Notes under the pieces: generated by a model | The model's database searches: none | What the model saw: the letters and a program-made list of their open reading frames with translations, nothing else | What the model was told of the DNA's origin: nothing | Translations under genes and position numbers: made by a program | Assembly (NCBI GenBank): GCA_907164885.2 | Contig: OU015498.1 | Location: 126,425,727-126,489,726, forward strand | Direction: 5' to 3' | Length of the DNA: 64,000 nucleotides | Source of the DNA: Dolomedes plantarius | Lineage: Eukaryota; Arthropoda; Arachnida; Araneae; Dolomedidae | In this document: positions 47,240 through 61,089 of the stretch, piece by piece | How positions within the stretch are numbered: the stretch's first letter is position 1 | Layout: each line of letters starts with the position of its first letter

Positions 47240-49083
47240 ATTATTATTTCCTTTCCCCCCTATATTTGAACCTTTATGTTTCATTACTCTGGGCACCTAA
47301 TTTTAGTTTACCTAAACAAAATATTTGTTCCCCTCATATATGATTATTAGTGCCCTTTTCAAAGTATGTAACAAAAGAATTACTTCCAACATATTTTTAG
47401 TTTGTAATGGCTGCTGACTCATCAAAATTGAAACTCATCATGTCTATTAGTCAGAACTAATGTAAAAGTTAATTTCCGGACCCCTTTGTTTTATTTAGCT
47501 ATAGCTTAACTATAACAGAATTCAGAGCAGTTGTTTCCCAAACGGGGAAATGCCATGTTCAATCAATATCTTAAACCTGGGATATTACATTCGTGAATGT
47601 CATCAAGATGGAAACTCTTTTTTTCATTTTCTGCTTGAATACGAGATAATTGCGTGAACAGATTTCCTTTGATTTTCATTGCATTCATTGCTAAATATTT
47701 TCTACGCTATTGACACATCTGAGCCGTAAATGGAAGTTATTACTTCGTTGTAATTATTTCAATTAAAAAGTTCGTGTTGTTAAGACTAGTAAATCGGCAT
47801 GGTGTGAATAACATGTCAGTCTTCAATCGTAGTACATAAATTCTGAAAATAGTTTTAGCACAAACTAACTAATACTACGTGCACCACAACTGTATAAGTT
47901 GTATGAAGAAATTCTCTCCTCCTGTTCATCCAACCTGCGGTATTTTTCATACATATTCCTCTAGAAATATTTTATTCTTATAGGTGCTTTTTCCCGTAAC
48001 TGAAAAACATTGATATTAAAAGTAAGCTTTCCAAGTATGTTTATATAAAATATATATATTGTTGGTAACATGTACTGCTGTTATATGCCTGATAGTCTAC
48101 CTTCATCACTCGAGCTATGTAGAGAAGTGGTTTTTTAATCTTTTTTTTTTAAATCATGGGCTATTTGAGAAAAACAGATCATCGAGATTACCTCTCCAAA
48201 CCAGCCCTTATAGAGGCAAAATGGGTTTAATTTTTTTGGACATGCTAACTATTTTAGTTAAACATTTTAAACAAAAGTTCGATATATTGACGATGATTAT
48301 GAAAGTGTCCTAGTTCAAAAATCTAAAAAATGAGTTTATCGGTTGTTTGATATTGCATTATTTTTTATTACCGTAATCGGGGGTAGTGCTGGCCGCGTAT
48401 ATGGTCCCCCCCCCTTTTCACCTAAATCTAGTCTTATTTTCACTTGCATTCAATGTATTCCAGTTAAATGAGCAGAAAAAATTTATATTGCTGCCATCTG
48501 TTATCAGTTTAAAAGAGTACAAACATTTTGTAACCTTTAATTGGAAAATTTTTCAAAATTTTTTAGGTTAATAAAATCGGGGAAAAATCTGCACCGTAAC
48601 CGTAGAGGTTGATGCCCCTGAAAGGGTTAAATGAATGGCCAAAAGTCTTGTGGTGTGAGTTAGTGTGGCCGTCAGCATTCGATGTTGGCCACTACTGGTC
48701 TGATGTCTGCAAGGCGTTGTCTGCCCGGTAATTCGCATTCGGATGTCATTCGGATTTCATTCACAATGTATAGAGACAAGAGACTCCGCATTTGAAAAGT
48801 AATCTGGAACAATCTTTGCCAAATTGTCAAAACTGAACCGTTAGATTGAGTTTGCAGTTGAGTCATTACACACAATTCAGTTCATATTCAAATTCAAACC
48901 TCCGAATATGTCGAAACGAAAAATATATGACTGTGATCACTTTCATGATATCCGGCACAATTAACTTAATAACAAAAACAAATTTAACGTAAAAGCCAAT
49001 AGGAACCTAAAAATGGATGACATTTTCGAGCTTCCATTTGCTTTATTACCTGTAAAACTACTGCGACTCCTCGTCACGTAAAA
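47236..49083. other. Noncoding stretch
   Basis: No supported gene. A C-run (48404-48413) and a CCCCTGAAAGGGTTAA phrase at 48615-48630 are noted; the latter resembles 36-52. Confidence 0.35.
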
Positions 49084-49085
49084 TA

Positions 49086-50499
49086 CACTCATGGACAAAA
49101 CAAATTAGCTCACCAAGAAGGAGTGGTCAAAATGAAACGAAATTTCACATACATAATGACTACTTTGATATAAGTAAATGATAAGAAAATCAAAGAAAAA
49201 GGATAATTTATTTCAGAGAAAATGGCGAAAGAACGGAGGAGTTAATACTCCGTTGGACCCCCTCTAGCGCGAATGCACGATGTGATACGATCGGGCATTG
49301 AGGCATACAAGTTCTGTATGATGTCTTGAGACATTTCGTTCCTTATTTGCTGTAACCTTGCCTCTAGTTCGTTCAAACTCGTGGGATGCCCAACTCGGCG
49401 TCCCAAATGATCCCAGATATGCTCGATTGGAGACAAATCTGGGGATCGGGCAGGCCAAAGAAGGGTAGTAACAGTGCAGAGACAGTCTTGTGACACCCTT
49501 GCCGTATGAGGCCGAGCATTGTCTTGTTGCAAAATGGCTCCTGGGAGCCGTTGAATGAGTGGCAACACATGTGGTTGCAGGATTTCATAAACATACCGCT
49601 GGGCTGTCATGGTGCCACGGACCAATACTAGGGGTGACCGTGTATTGTAGGCAATGGCACCCCATACCATCACACCAGCTGTGGGAGCGATGTGTCGCTG
49701 TACAGCAAATGCAGGATTGAAGCGTTCACCACGGGTTCTCCACACACGAACACGATTGTTATCACTGCCGAGATTGAATCTGAATTCGTCGCTAAAGACG
49801 ACCTGGTTCTATTCCGCTTCAGTCCAGTTTCCTCGTGCGCGGCAAAACTCCAAACGGAGGCGTCGATGGGTGGGCGTCAAGGGCAGCACACGTAATGGGC
49901 GCCGCGATACCAACTGTCCTACAGCCAGGCACCTTGGTATGGTTCGAGAAGACACAGAGGCCCCTAGTGAAGGTGCTACCTGTGCCTGGATTGCGGCCGA
50001 TGAAGCAGTTGGCTGTACGCGTGCATTTCTTACGATGTGGCGGTCTTCTCGACGACTGGTCTGTCGAGGGCTTCCTGAGCGTGGTCTTCGTGTACATGAC
50101 ATCTCTCGGGTCCACTGGTCCCAACACCAACTCACAACACAATCAGAGCGGCCTAATTGACGAGCTACTCGCCTAGCTGACCACCCAGCTTCCACCATCC
50201 CGACGATTCTCTCCCTCTCAAACTGCGACAACTGCTTATATTGTCTTCGAACACGGCGTAATGGCCTGTCTATCTCAGCTCTTCCTTTGTAAATGATTTA
50301 GCACACTCAAACAAGCTTTGGTTACCTGTTTTATACTCAACAGAGTACGATGTTCAACGCCCTCTACCGGCTATACGTAATGCGCAATCACGCTGCATTT
50401 CTAATCATTTGCATATCTCCCCGACATGTACCTTCATTGCAAGCTTCGTTACGATCCCGCGATTATTTCTTGGTGCGCTAATTTTTTTGTCCATGAGTG
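49086..50499 (-). mobile_element. Tc1-like element, nearly intact (1414 bp)
   Basis: Inverted ends CACTCATGGACAAAACAAAT (left) and CACTCATGGACAAAAAAATT (complement of the right), continuing to CACCAAGAA. TA duplication at 49084-49085 and 50500-50501. Encodes one transposase on the minus strand. Confidence 0.92.
49242..50231 (-). pseudogene. Tc1-family transposase with one premature stop
   Basis: A single frame of 330 codons from the methionine at 50231 to the stop at 49242, interrupted only by a TAG at 49809-49811 (in the sequence ...NWTEAE-stop-NQVVFSDE; a tryptophan is usual there). Domains: HTH with FERERIVGMVEAGWSARRVA, then RRPRSGSPRQT and TSRREDRHIVRNARV; catalytic part with VVFSDEFRFNL, MVWGAIAYNTRSPLVLVRG, ILQQDNARPHTAR and SPDLSPIEHIWDHLGRR. 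All three catalytic acidic residues are present. Between the second D and the E I count 32 residues, not 34. The start methionine opens the HTH directly, so a few upstream residues may belong to it. A very recent loss, or a polymorphic stop. Confidence 0.9.
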
Positions 50500-50501
50500 T
50501 A

Positions 50502-51116
50502 TATTAGGGCTTTTTAAAGCAGAAAAGGGAACAAAAATTCAGAACAAAATAATAATTGCTCCCAATTTTATGTACTTGTTAATTGTGCAGTCGTTTTAAA
50601 ACGATGAAACCATTTATTTTAAGGTGATTGCCTATGTTCGGAGCCAATTAAAAAAAAATTAAGGATTTTTTTGGTATTTTATGGTAAAATAGCACTTAAA
50701 ATTTAAAAAATAAACAAAAACTTACCTGTAAATACCATGTTTTTTAAATAAATTGGTCAATTTGAAGTAATTTATAATGAAATTTAGCTAAAACGCCTAT
50801 CACTCTGCACAAAATTAAAATGCTTCTATTTTTATTTCGTTCTCACACATGACACATATGACAATTTTCTTCAAAATGACCTACAATCTCAGAGAAATAT
50901 TAAAATTCAAAAGTAATACGCACAATTTTATGTTCCAATAGGAAATTCACCCCCTAAATTTGCTTCGTCATTCCTTTCCTTATAAAAACAACCCCAAATA
51001 AAAAACTATTTTTTATACATCGAATATTGTTCGTCATTTCCTTAGCAATAGCATCTAAATCATTTCCTGAAAATTTTATCAAATTATATGCATTATTATG
51101 TGAAATATCATGATAA
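50502..51116. other. AT-rich noncoding stretch
   Basis: No gene recognised; leads into repeat Z copy 2. Confidence 0.35.
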
Positions 51117-51350
51117 CGGTAGAGATTTGCACTAAAAAACATAATTCTGAGAAAAACGCATTTAAAGTTGTTTATCACTTCAATGTTGTAGAAGAAGATG
51201 TTTTTTAATATAGCTATAACTCTGCTTCTAATTGATGTAGTGTGAAAATCAAAACGGTTTTGAACAGAAAATATATTGAATTACACGATTCTTTCAAAAA
51301 ATATAATTGACCAAAATGGTCAAAAAATGACATTTTCAACGTAGACAGTC
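51117..51350 (+). repeat. Dispersed repeat Z, copy 2
   Basis: Partner of 20425-20680 in the same orientation. Confidence 0.7.
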
Positions 51351-51884
51351 ACCTTAAATCACGGCTGACCTCGCAGACCAATTTCCCGGACCATCGGTTA
51401 AGAATCTTTGATGTAAAGTCATAGATAAATCAAGTCTGAAACCAGACCTTTATAGAAACACAGGGGATTAAAGTGAAATCCTTTTCTCCCCAGATTACAC
51501 AATGTCGTGAGGGCCAATTTGAAGTCGAGCTAGACTTCGACACAGAGAAATAAATTTATACATCCTTTTCAGGCTGTAACTGACGGTGGAGTTTCTTAAG
51601 AGTCGTACAATAGAGAACGAGAATCTTTGAAAACCTTTTCAGTTTCATGTTATAATGCTAGAGAATTTAAAGAGAAAATTGAAACTGCACGTAGAAAAGT
51701 ACGGTTACATGCCATATTTATAAGTCTCCAGTACATGTCTATAGGAGTTTAAACAAAATATTTTGTTTCACTATTGTTATAAAATAGGATAAATATTTTT
51801 AATTTATACGCAGTTAATAATAATAGGTTTAATATTACTCAATGTATGTCAGTCATCTATGGTAATCTAGCCAAATATGAGAGT

Positions 51885-51995
51885 TATCGCCGAATTGGCG
51901 ATGGATTTGGTGACTTATTTTGGTCGTCAAATTTGGCAATATTACGCCACATTTGGCGATATGGCGCCAAATGGTCGCCAACTTTGGACCTTTCT
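51885..51995. repeat. Cluster of TTTGGCG/CGCCAAA motifs
   Basis: About eight occurrences of GGCG, CGCC, TTGGC or GCCAA spaced 8-15 bases apart, including GGCGATATGGCGCCAAATGG. A degenerate minisatellite or a protein-binding cluster. Confidence 0.5.
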
Positions 51996-52324
51996 AAAAG
52001 CTTCTAGTGATATCTAACTGGCTGATCGATAGCGGGCACTTTAGAATTCTATAAATATACCTGACATTGGCATTGGAACTCAGTTTTTATTTTCTACTGC
52101 TAATTGAATGTGTTGAAAGTGCGTTAGGCGTGTATTGTACATTGTATTGAAGACTCTGGTATCCTAATTTTTTTTCTCAGAATTTTCTGTTGTACAGAAA
52201 ACAGTTGTTACATGTTTTTTGCTTGAATTTGTGTATGCGCCTGAAAAATTTATAGAATAATAAATTTTATTTTGTGGGCATTTTCAATAAGAGATTTTAT
52301 TCAATCCTAAAGAACCCAGGAAAA

Positions 52325-52570
52325 CGGAACAGAATTAATTATTTAAAATTATGTAGTCATCTCCTTGTTTCTATTGTGGATTTTAAAGCGCTGCATGTTC
52401 CCCTCTGCGATTTCCACAAGTTTTTCTGTAAGTCATAATCTTCCATGATATATTTGCTACACATTCATTTTTCTGAATTTAATTTACATAGTAACTTATT
52501 ATTTAAAACATAATATTCACAAATAAATTTCGTATATAAAAAAGGATATTAAGCATTTTACATTTTGAAA
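52325..52570 (+). repeat. Dispersed repeat W, copy 1
   Basis: Similar, same orientation, to 61090-61310: CTGTAAGTCATAATCTTCCAT, ACATTCATTTTTC, AAACATAAT and ATTAAGCATTTTACATTT are shared. Noncoding. Confidence 0.65.
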
Positions 52571-52729
52571 GAGAAAACATGAAGAAGGAGAAAACCATGG
52601 CCAATTAAAAAATGTAGTTAAAAATAGATATATTTTTTAAACAAAACGTACCGCATGTTTTTCCTATTCAAAGAAGATTGAGGAAACTATTTGGCGCTGT
52701 TGTGTGTCAGTTTATATTTCAAAGGAATA

Positions 52730-54152
52730 GACTCTGTCTCAAAAAATATATGCAACCAGATGGAAACGAGCTATTATCACGAAATTTAACATGTATGTAG
52801 TGTATGAGGAGATAAGCAAATGATTATAAATTCAGAAGAACAACCCATTTTATTAAGAAGATGTGGCAGGAAAAAGGTTACAATTCAGTAAGTAGTAAAT
52901 CCATCTCTGGCAGCTATACAAGCCGAAACACGGCTTCGCATTGAATCAGTGAGGTCACCTATGACCTCCTGCGGAAGGTCATGCCATAATCTTTCCCACT
53001 GTGCTTTTAATTCACCAGTATTCCGGGACGGCGGCAGTTGCCTTCCAAGCACGTACTAGACATGCTCTATTGGCTACAGGTCTGGTGACCTAGCAGGCCA
53101 TGGGAGTACGTCATATCCTTGAAGACATTGTTGGGAGAGTCGCGCAGTATGTGGACGAGCGTTTTCTTGCTGATAAATGGCACCTGGGCGATTTGATAGC
53201 ATAGACAGTACAACTGGCGTTAAAATCTCGTCCACGTAACTGCGTGCAGTGAAAGTGCGCTGAAGGACGACTAGAGGTGATCGTGTGTCCCAACAAATCG
53301 CTCCCCATACTGTCACACCTCGTGTAATCGCTGTATGCCTCTCGACAACAAATACCGGATCGGACCGGTGGCCTGGCTGCCTCCACACGCGTTTGCGCTG
53401 GTCATCAGCATTGAGACTGAATCGGTATTTATCGCTGAAGATCACACGCCTCCAATCGTTCACACTCCAACTTACCCGAAGTCGGCAAATATCCAGTCTA
53501 CACTACCTATGATGTGCGGTCAGTGGTACGACTCTCCTAATGGACTTCGACTCCTTATACCTGCGTCAGCCAATCGTCTCCGAATGGTTTCACTTGATAC
53601 CACCGGATGTCTGGAAGGTGGTAAATGGTGCCGAACCGATTCTAGCGACGTTGTAGGTGCGGACGTGGCCGCTCTTATGATCACGCGATCCTCGAAGGGC
53701 TTTGTGTTCCTGGGACGCCCTGACCCTCCGCGACGGTAAACTATCCCTTCCGTGATCCATTGGTGTTAATACCGAGCAACTCTCATATCCCTCCGACCGA
53801 AGTGGCGGCCGATATGCCTGTTCGACCAACCTGATTCTCTGAGGCCTAATATACGCCCCCTCGTAAAGTCCGGCAATGGTTCGTATTGTCGCTGGTTACG
53901 TCTCAGAGGCATCACTAGTCACAATACCGTCCATCCAAGTCGACAGATTTGTTTGAATTATCCTATGGCACAAGCAATCATGCTTTTAAACTCCCGCAGC
54001 TGCGCATCTCATATGCGCATAGCGCGCTTACCCTTGTTTCTCTGGCATCGAAATTTTAATCATTAGCATATCTCTTACCATACTAAATTTCTGCCAAGTT
54101 TCTTGATAGTAGCTCGATTTCTTGTGGGTGCATATATTTTTTTGTGAGAGTA
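52730..54152 (-). mobile_element. Tc1-like element, decayed (about 1.42 kb)
   Basis: Inverted ends of about 50 bases: left from 52730 (AAAAAATATATGCAACCAGA, GAGCTATTATCACGAAATTT) and right to about 54152 (complement with CAAAAAAATATATGCACCCA, GAGCTACTATCAAGAAACTT). TA lies at 52728-52729 and in the TATATA to the right. Confidence 0.82.
52885..53912 (-). pseudogene. Tc1-family transposase pseudogene
   Basis: Minus strand, methionine at 53912 (MPLRRNQRQYEPLPDFTRGR) to a TGA at 52885 (ending ARDGFTTY). HTH recognisable (GRILGLRESGWSNRHIGRHF), then stops and at least two frameshifts. The catalytic part is open at 53074-53463: VIFSDKYRFSLN, VWRQPGHRSDP, VWGAICWDTRSPLV, YQQENARPHTARLSQQC, WPARSPDL. 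The second catalytic aspartate has become E (QQEN). The spacing from that residue to the PIE glutamate is 32 residues, as in the element at 49086. Confidence 0.85.
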
Positions 54153-54760
54153 TATATCTCGAATTAAACAATCAACATATTAATTATTTTTAACATTTGC
54201 TTAGTAGCTCATTCAATTTCTCACTGGGAGAAATGTTTTTCAACATAAACAACAGAATAGAAAATATATTAAAAACTCATGTATCATAAAATTATTCGGA
54301 ACGTATACTATAATACACGAATAATGCACAAACTAAGATTTCACATGAGAATCACTGTATCATATTTAAATAATATAAACTCTTGAAGTGCATTACAGAA
54401 ACTTAACGAAAAATTTAAGTGAAATTTTAAATTTACAATTATTTTCTCCAATAAAGACATATGAAATATATTTAAGATTACACACAAATATCATTACAAA
54501 ATAAATTTTAATTAAAGTTTCAATAACATTAATTTTATTACATTGTTGATTCTAAAATTTATTGCTAAAATTAACATCCTGAAAATTCCTAAGAAAAGCT
54601 GTAAAACAAAAGCCCCATGGTAATGCTACGAGATCAAAAGCAATTTTAATCCAATTGCTACTTGTTACAGCGTACAATGAATGTGTACCAAATGACGACC
54701 AATGATTTGTTTCATCAGAATATCCCTCATGTTATGTTTCTCTCTGTATATCTATCTATC
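54153..54760. other. AT-rich noncoding stretch
   Basis: No supported feature. Confidence 0.35.
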
Positions 54761-54772
54761 TATCTATCCATA

Positions 54773-54806
<34 letters not shown>
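54746..54806. repeat. (TATC)n and (TA)n microsatellite
   Basis: About five TATC units followed by TA repeats. Confidence 0.9.
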
Positions 54807-54811
<5 letters not shown>

Positions 54812-55735
54812 TTTTTGGTATTCTAGGACACGTCTATTTGCGTGTACAGATGGATAGAAAAACAGCTACTTAGATAGTTTATTCTCTGCATCTGAAGACG
54901 AATACTTTGTACTTTCAACAAAGATTAGTCCTACGTTATACTAATGTGAACGAATTTAGAGGAACAAAGCGTAATTGAATTCTAAAGAACACTTATCCCT
55001 CTATTCAAATATTCCGCATTCCGTTTTCACAAATAAGAGTTTTGTGAAACATACCCCACCATTAAATGACATTCCAAAAACTTCTCCACAAAACTATTTG
55101 CAAAAACTTAAATAGTTTTAAACTTAAATTTTGTGCTGTTATTACTAAGGTAACGTTGTTTCACTACCTTGTTCTTCAATGATATATAGAAAAACAATTT
55201 AAAGCATTGTAGGTGTTTTTTAATGCTAAAGACATTGTATGTAGGAGGGTAAGGTGTGTCTATAATTCATGATTCTGATGGATTAGAAAAATGTTGAACT
55301 TATCTATCTCTTATCATACTTATACGTTTTTACTTAAAGAACAAAAACTTTTTAATTATCTAGAATATCATAGTTACTATATACTGAGGAAAAGGATAGC
55401 AGTTCTTGTGAAATTTTTGTATTTAAATGACCAAAGACTGTTAAAGGGGTTAAAAAATTATAAAAATATACCAGTTTTGAGATTAATATAATATTTGGAT
55501 GTGATTTTGTTCCCCGTTTTTATATATTGTTTTTATATATTATTAAAAGAAGTTGATAATATTATAAATTCCGTGTCAAATAGCATAGAATTCAACGGAA
55601 ATGCAGAACTTTAACATACTTCTATATATTATTGTATTTATAAATATTGCAATATATATGAGGTTCATGATTTTTTATTCCTACTTTTCTCATAAAGGAG
55701 ATCATGTTCACTTTAATATAAAATTTACAATTGAG
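54807..55735. other. AT-rich noncoding stretch
   Basis: No supported gene; a 66-codon ORF at 55291-55491 (Leu/Lys/Tyr-rich) has no recognisable feature. Confidence 0.35.
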
Positions 55736-55736
55736 T

Positions 55737-55845
<109 letters not shown>

Positions 55846-55867
55846 CGTAGATATTAAGTTATGGGAA

Positions 55868-56082
55868 TGACAGCTCGTAAATAAAGGGAACAGGAGTTTT
55901 ATTAGCAAGCGACTCTCAGTACAGACTGCTTCTAACTGGCGGGATACAGACATATATACTCTCCATAGAAGGACCTAGGAAACGGTTAAACCGGAAGAAC
56001 AGGGTATGCAAATTCTATGGGCTCTTGTCTAGAGAATTTAAGACGCATCAAGAAACTTCTCGAACCGGAAGCAAAGGTTACA
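55868..56082 (-). mobile_element. Possible short LTR
   Basis: On the minus strand: TGTAACCTTTGCTTCC start, a GTATATATG box, CTAATAAAACTCC polyadenylation-like signal, and CTGTCA end; 215 bases with TG...CA ends. No convincing target duplication. Confidence 0.35.
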
Positions 56083-56200
56083 GAAATTTAAAACAAGGGA
56101 AAGTTCAATGGTTTTCGTCGGGGAGGGATTCGAACTAAGGAACTTCCGACTAGAAATGCAAGACGCTACCTCTTGAACAAGGGAGTTTCGATGAGACTGC
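56083..56200 (-). mobile_element. tRNA-derived SINE head
   Basis: On the minus strand CAAGAGGTAGCGTCTTGC (A-box-like) is followed about 35 bases later by TAGTTCGAATCCC (B box). It directly adjoins the LTR-like block and a (TA)n run, so the element may be only partial. Confidence 0.5.
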
Positions 56201-56218
56201 TAAATGTGGCTCTGTCTG

Positions 56219-57970
<1,752 letters not shown>

Positions 57971-57974
57971 TACA

Positions 57975-58035
57975 TTAGGCTGAACGATAGAAAGGTAGGG
58001 TGCGGGCTTCGGACTCTGGGTTCGACAACAGCTTA
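57975..58035 (+). mobile_element. Possible tRNA-derived SINE head
   Basis: TTAGGCTGAACGATAGAAAG followed by GGGTTCGACAAC, the spacing and wording of degenerate Pol III A and B boxes. Confidence 0.35.
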
Positions 58036-58237
58036 CATAAAATATATACATTTACACTCAAATACATCAATGTTAGCATACTACGTAAGATGTAATATTC
58101 AGCAACTCATAAGTACGCTACATAGTATTCTACTTATTAACGCATTATGCACTAATTTTTTTTCCAATAAGTATAGTTAAATAGGACTGAAAATGAAGAA
58201 GGTGTAAAAAATTTCTTTAATTCATCGTATAAAATTC

Positions 58238-58555
58238 GATGACAAGGATTATATTGATATGATTGAACGGATTGATGTTAAAGTAGCAGAGCCTCCTATG
58301 ACGAGGCATATTTCCGATGACAATATAAAGCAGTTTAAAAAGGAAGCAAAATAATCTGATCATGAGAGTCAACGCATTGACTTCAATAATTTACCATGTC
58401 ACTCAAACGTAGTAGAAAGGATTGTTAAATTAGTTACCGAGTCATTCTTCTCGTTTTGTGGCACTTCTGCAAGAGATGCATCGATAAAAACTAAAATACT
58501 TTCTCAAAAGATAATGTCAAAATTTGACACACAAAAAAATTCAATTCGTCAGTGA
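58238..58555 (+). pseudogene. C-terminal scrap of a multicopy arthropod repeat protein
   Basis: One frame of 106 codons with a single internal TAA (58352-58354) ending at TGA. Readable parts: DYIDMIERIDVKVAEPPMTR, then NNLPCHSNVVERIVKLVTES and TSARDASIKTKILS. The phrase (F/L)PCHS..VER.VKLVTE with a following ARD..I segment is one I associate with a high-copy, unassigned protein of spider and insect genomes, probably transposon-derived. The upstream part is not readable. The identification rests on this short motif. Confidence 0.5.
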
Positions 58556-60173
58556 AATAAGTAATGGAAATGTGTGATTACTATGGACTTTTGAAAAGGA
58601 GGAATTTTTTTTTCAAAATTGTGTTATGCCTTTATAGACATATTAATATTTTTTATAATCATTTTAATTAAGGCCATATTATTATATTAATTAAGGCCCG
58701 TTAATTAAAAAATTTTTTTCTTTCATTCCAATATATATTATAAGACTATGCTACTGTAAAATTCATGCTACTGTAACATTCTTACATATATATATGTATG
58801 TATGTATATATGTGTGTGTGTGTGTGTATAAGAAATAAAAAAATACATATTTTATCACTTTATCATAAAATTATCGGTTGAAAATATTTTAGTAGAGCAA
58901 TACAATTTTATATTAGTTATTCTAATTCTAAAAGGCAACTTTTGCGGGCTATAGCACATCTCTATGTAAAAAATGTTTTTTAGTTTCACCCTAGTGTACA
59001 TACCCGATTACAAAAATATATGTATTTATACACAAATATAGATATATCTTTGACATAAAATATGCCGTGTAATAGAGAATTACCGTTAATAGCATCGTGA
59101 AGTATAACCTACACTATTATGGATATAAGCTTCAAAGCTGCTGTTGCATTCCATATTCATCAATATTTGGATTAATGTCGCTAAATATTCTGTCAGTGGG
59201 ATTTGTCCTATTTTGGTCTAACTTTATGGGGGCTGTAAAATTTAGAGTAAATGAATACAAATGCTAATATATTAATATGCTGCATTAAAGAAAAAGAAGC
59301 TTGAAAATTCTCAATACTGATAATTTTTTGACTTTTAACTATCTTTTCTATTTTAATTCTATGGTTTTTTTTAAACTATTCGATACTTGGTATTGATGTC
59401 ACATAATTTTAAAATATTTATAAATACGCGAGTTGCCTGTTTAATTATTTATCAGGTGTACCTGCTGAAAGACAAGATGCATCTGGCTCAGATTGGATGT
59501 AGACGAAACGACTGCATCTCTCTAAGTTTGAATAAGTTTGTCAGGTTTTTTTCGTGAAAGCTGTAACTTTTTATCTTTCATGTCGTTCTTATAGAGAACA
59601 ATAAGTAGGGCTGAAACAACCGCTTCCTTCTAATTCGATTCTGGTGTTGATCAGATCTGTTTACTGGGATCATGCTTGGTTGGATTGCTTTGTCTCTCTC
59701 AAAAACCCGAATCTGAATTTATGAATGCAGTAACATAGTGTAGTTTCTGAGGTACTGCAGTATTATTTTTTAACCAATTTTCTAGCGATTCACTCTCAAA
59801 TCACCATTTCTCGGCACATACATTTCGTAAAACTTTTTACAGTTTGATACCCTTGGAGAACACGAGTGGAAGAATGATTCGTAGGTTTCCTAGTTTTCGA
59901 CCATGACGTCACACAAACAACCAAATTACTTAAAGGAGGTTACGGATCATTCTAAGAAATTACGGCCACCCCCACTTTCGTGTACAAGCCATTGTCAAAC
60001 TGAAGACCAGCGCTTCGTAGCAATACCTGCAAACCCAGCCGAGGGTTTATTTCCCCTGTTCGGTTTATGAATAGTATACGCCTGGGCGCCGGACGGACAG
60101 TACAGATCTGCCGACTAATTTGGGCAATTCGGGCCCCCAAGGCCCCAAGTTTACGGATAAAGTAAAGAGCAAG
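58556..60173. other. Noncoding stretch with a GC-richer right end
   Basis: A (TA)/(TG) microsatellite at about 58786-58830. A perfect CRE-type TGACGTCA at about 59905. 59930-60160 is GC-richer with a 62-codon minus-strand ORF (RPAPRRILFINRTGEINPRL) that I do not recognise. Confidence 0.35.
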
Positions 60174-60351
60174 GGCCTGTTCACATAGTAGTCCGGTAGC
60201 GGAAGCGTTAAAGTATTGAAATATATTTAACTAATGACAAACCTCTAAATGATTAGCAACGAAATTTTTAACGCCTATGATTGGTTTATTTCCGTCTCAG
60301 CGCCATCTTTCCTTTTACGCTTCCGCCACCGGAATCCTATGTGAACAGGCC
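60174..60351. mobile_element. 178-bp MITE
   Basis: Inverted ends of about 40 bases: GGCCTGTTCACATAGTAGTC then CCGGTAGCGGAAGCGT on the left; the complement of the right reads GGCCTGTTCACATAGGATTC then CGGTGGCGGAAGCGT. The ends resemble PIF/Harbinger-type MITEs, but no clear 3-bp target duplication is seen. Confidence 0.75.
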
Positions 60352-60690
60352 ATTAATTTACCATCCATGTGCATTGATTTCAAGAAGGGAAGGGAGTATC
60401 ATACTCATCTTAAACCAGCGTATTGAGCGGCAATAGAAGAGTTTTTTGTTTTTTTTCAGATCGTTTAATGCAACGTGTAAAGATTTAGTATAGAGAAATT
60501 ATAGAATAGAATGGAAATATCTGGGATAAATTAGTTTATATTGGTGATGTGTTTAGCAACTGAAAATGTTACATAATTTCACTGTATTTTGAAATCTTAT
60601 TCGTCTCACATTTATGTGTGCTCCCAAAGAAGAGTGATGATAAATACTCTGCTTTGAGATTAATATAATTTCTTACCACAAAACCCTTGG
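60352..60690. other. Noncoding stretch
   Basis: AT-rich, nothing recognised. Confidence 0.35.
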
Positions 60691-60868
60691 CATTGTTTTG
60701 GTGCCCTACTGTCAACTTCTGCTACACAAGGGTTAATTAGACCAGGATATACTGCTAAGAGTTGAGCCCAAACTGTTATAAAGGTCTATGCCAAGAGTAG
60801 AATTCGAACCGACAGACTCGGGTACCGGAGGCTAGCGCCCTAGACATTTAGCCACCAGTGTTGATGTC
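60690..60868 (-). mobile_element. tRNA-derived SINE
   Basis: Head on the minus strand from about 60868: GGTGGCTAAATGTCTAGGGC (A-box-like) and TCGGTTCGAATTC (B box) about 30 bases on. The body extends leftwards; its end is not defined. Confidence 0.55.
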
Positions 60869-61089
60869 AGAGATTGGTGTTGACTAATTCCTCAGCAAAT
60901 TATGTTAAAAATTTAGATTTATTGACTGTCTTTCATGATAAACAGAAACACACATCTTGAAATCCACAATATAAATATAGGAATGGATACACGATTCGAA
61001 TGAGGTGAGAGTTCATCGTCAGGAATAATCCACAAATGCAAATTCATTTGTGAATTTTTCCCGATAACACCTAACAATAAACTATTAAT

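Noticed and set aside
49654..50176. Plus-strand ORFs of 67-168 codons over the Tc1 element
   Set aside because: Antisense shadows of the transposase, which alone carries the family motifs.
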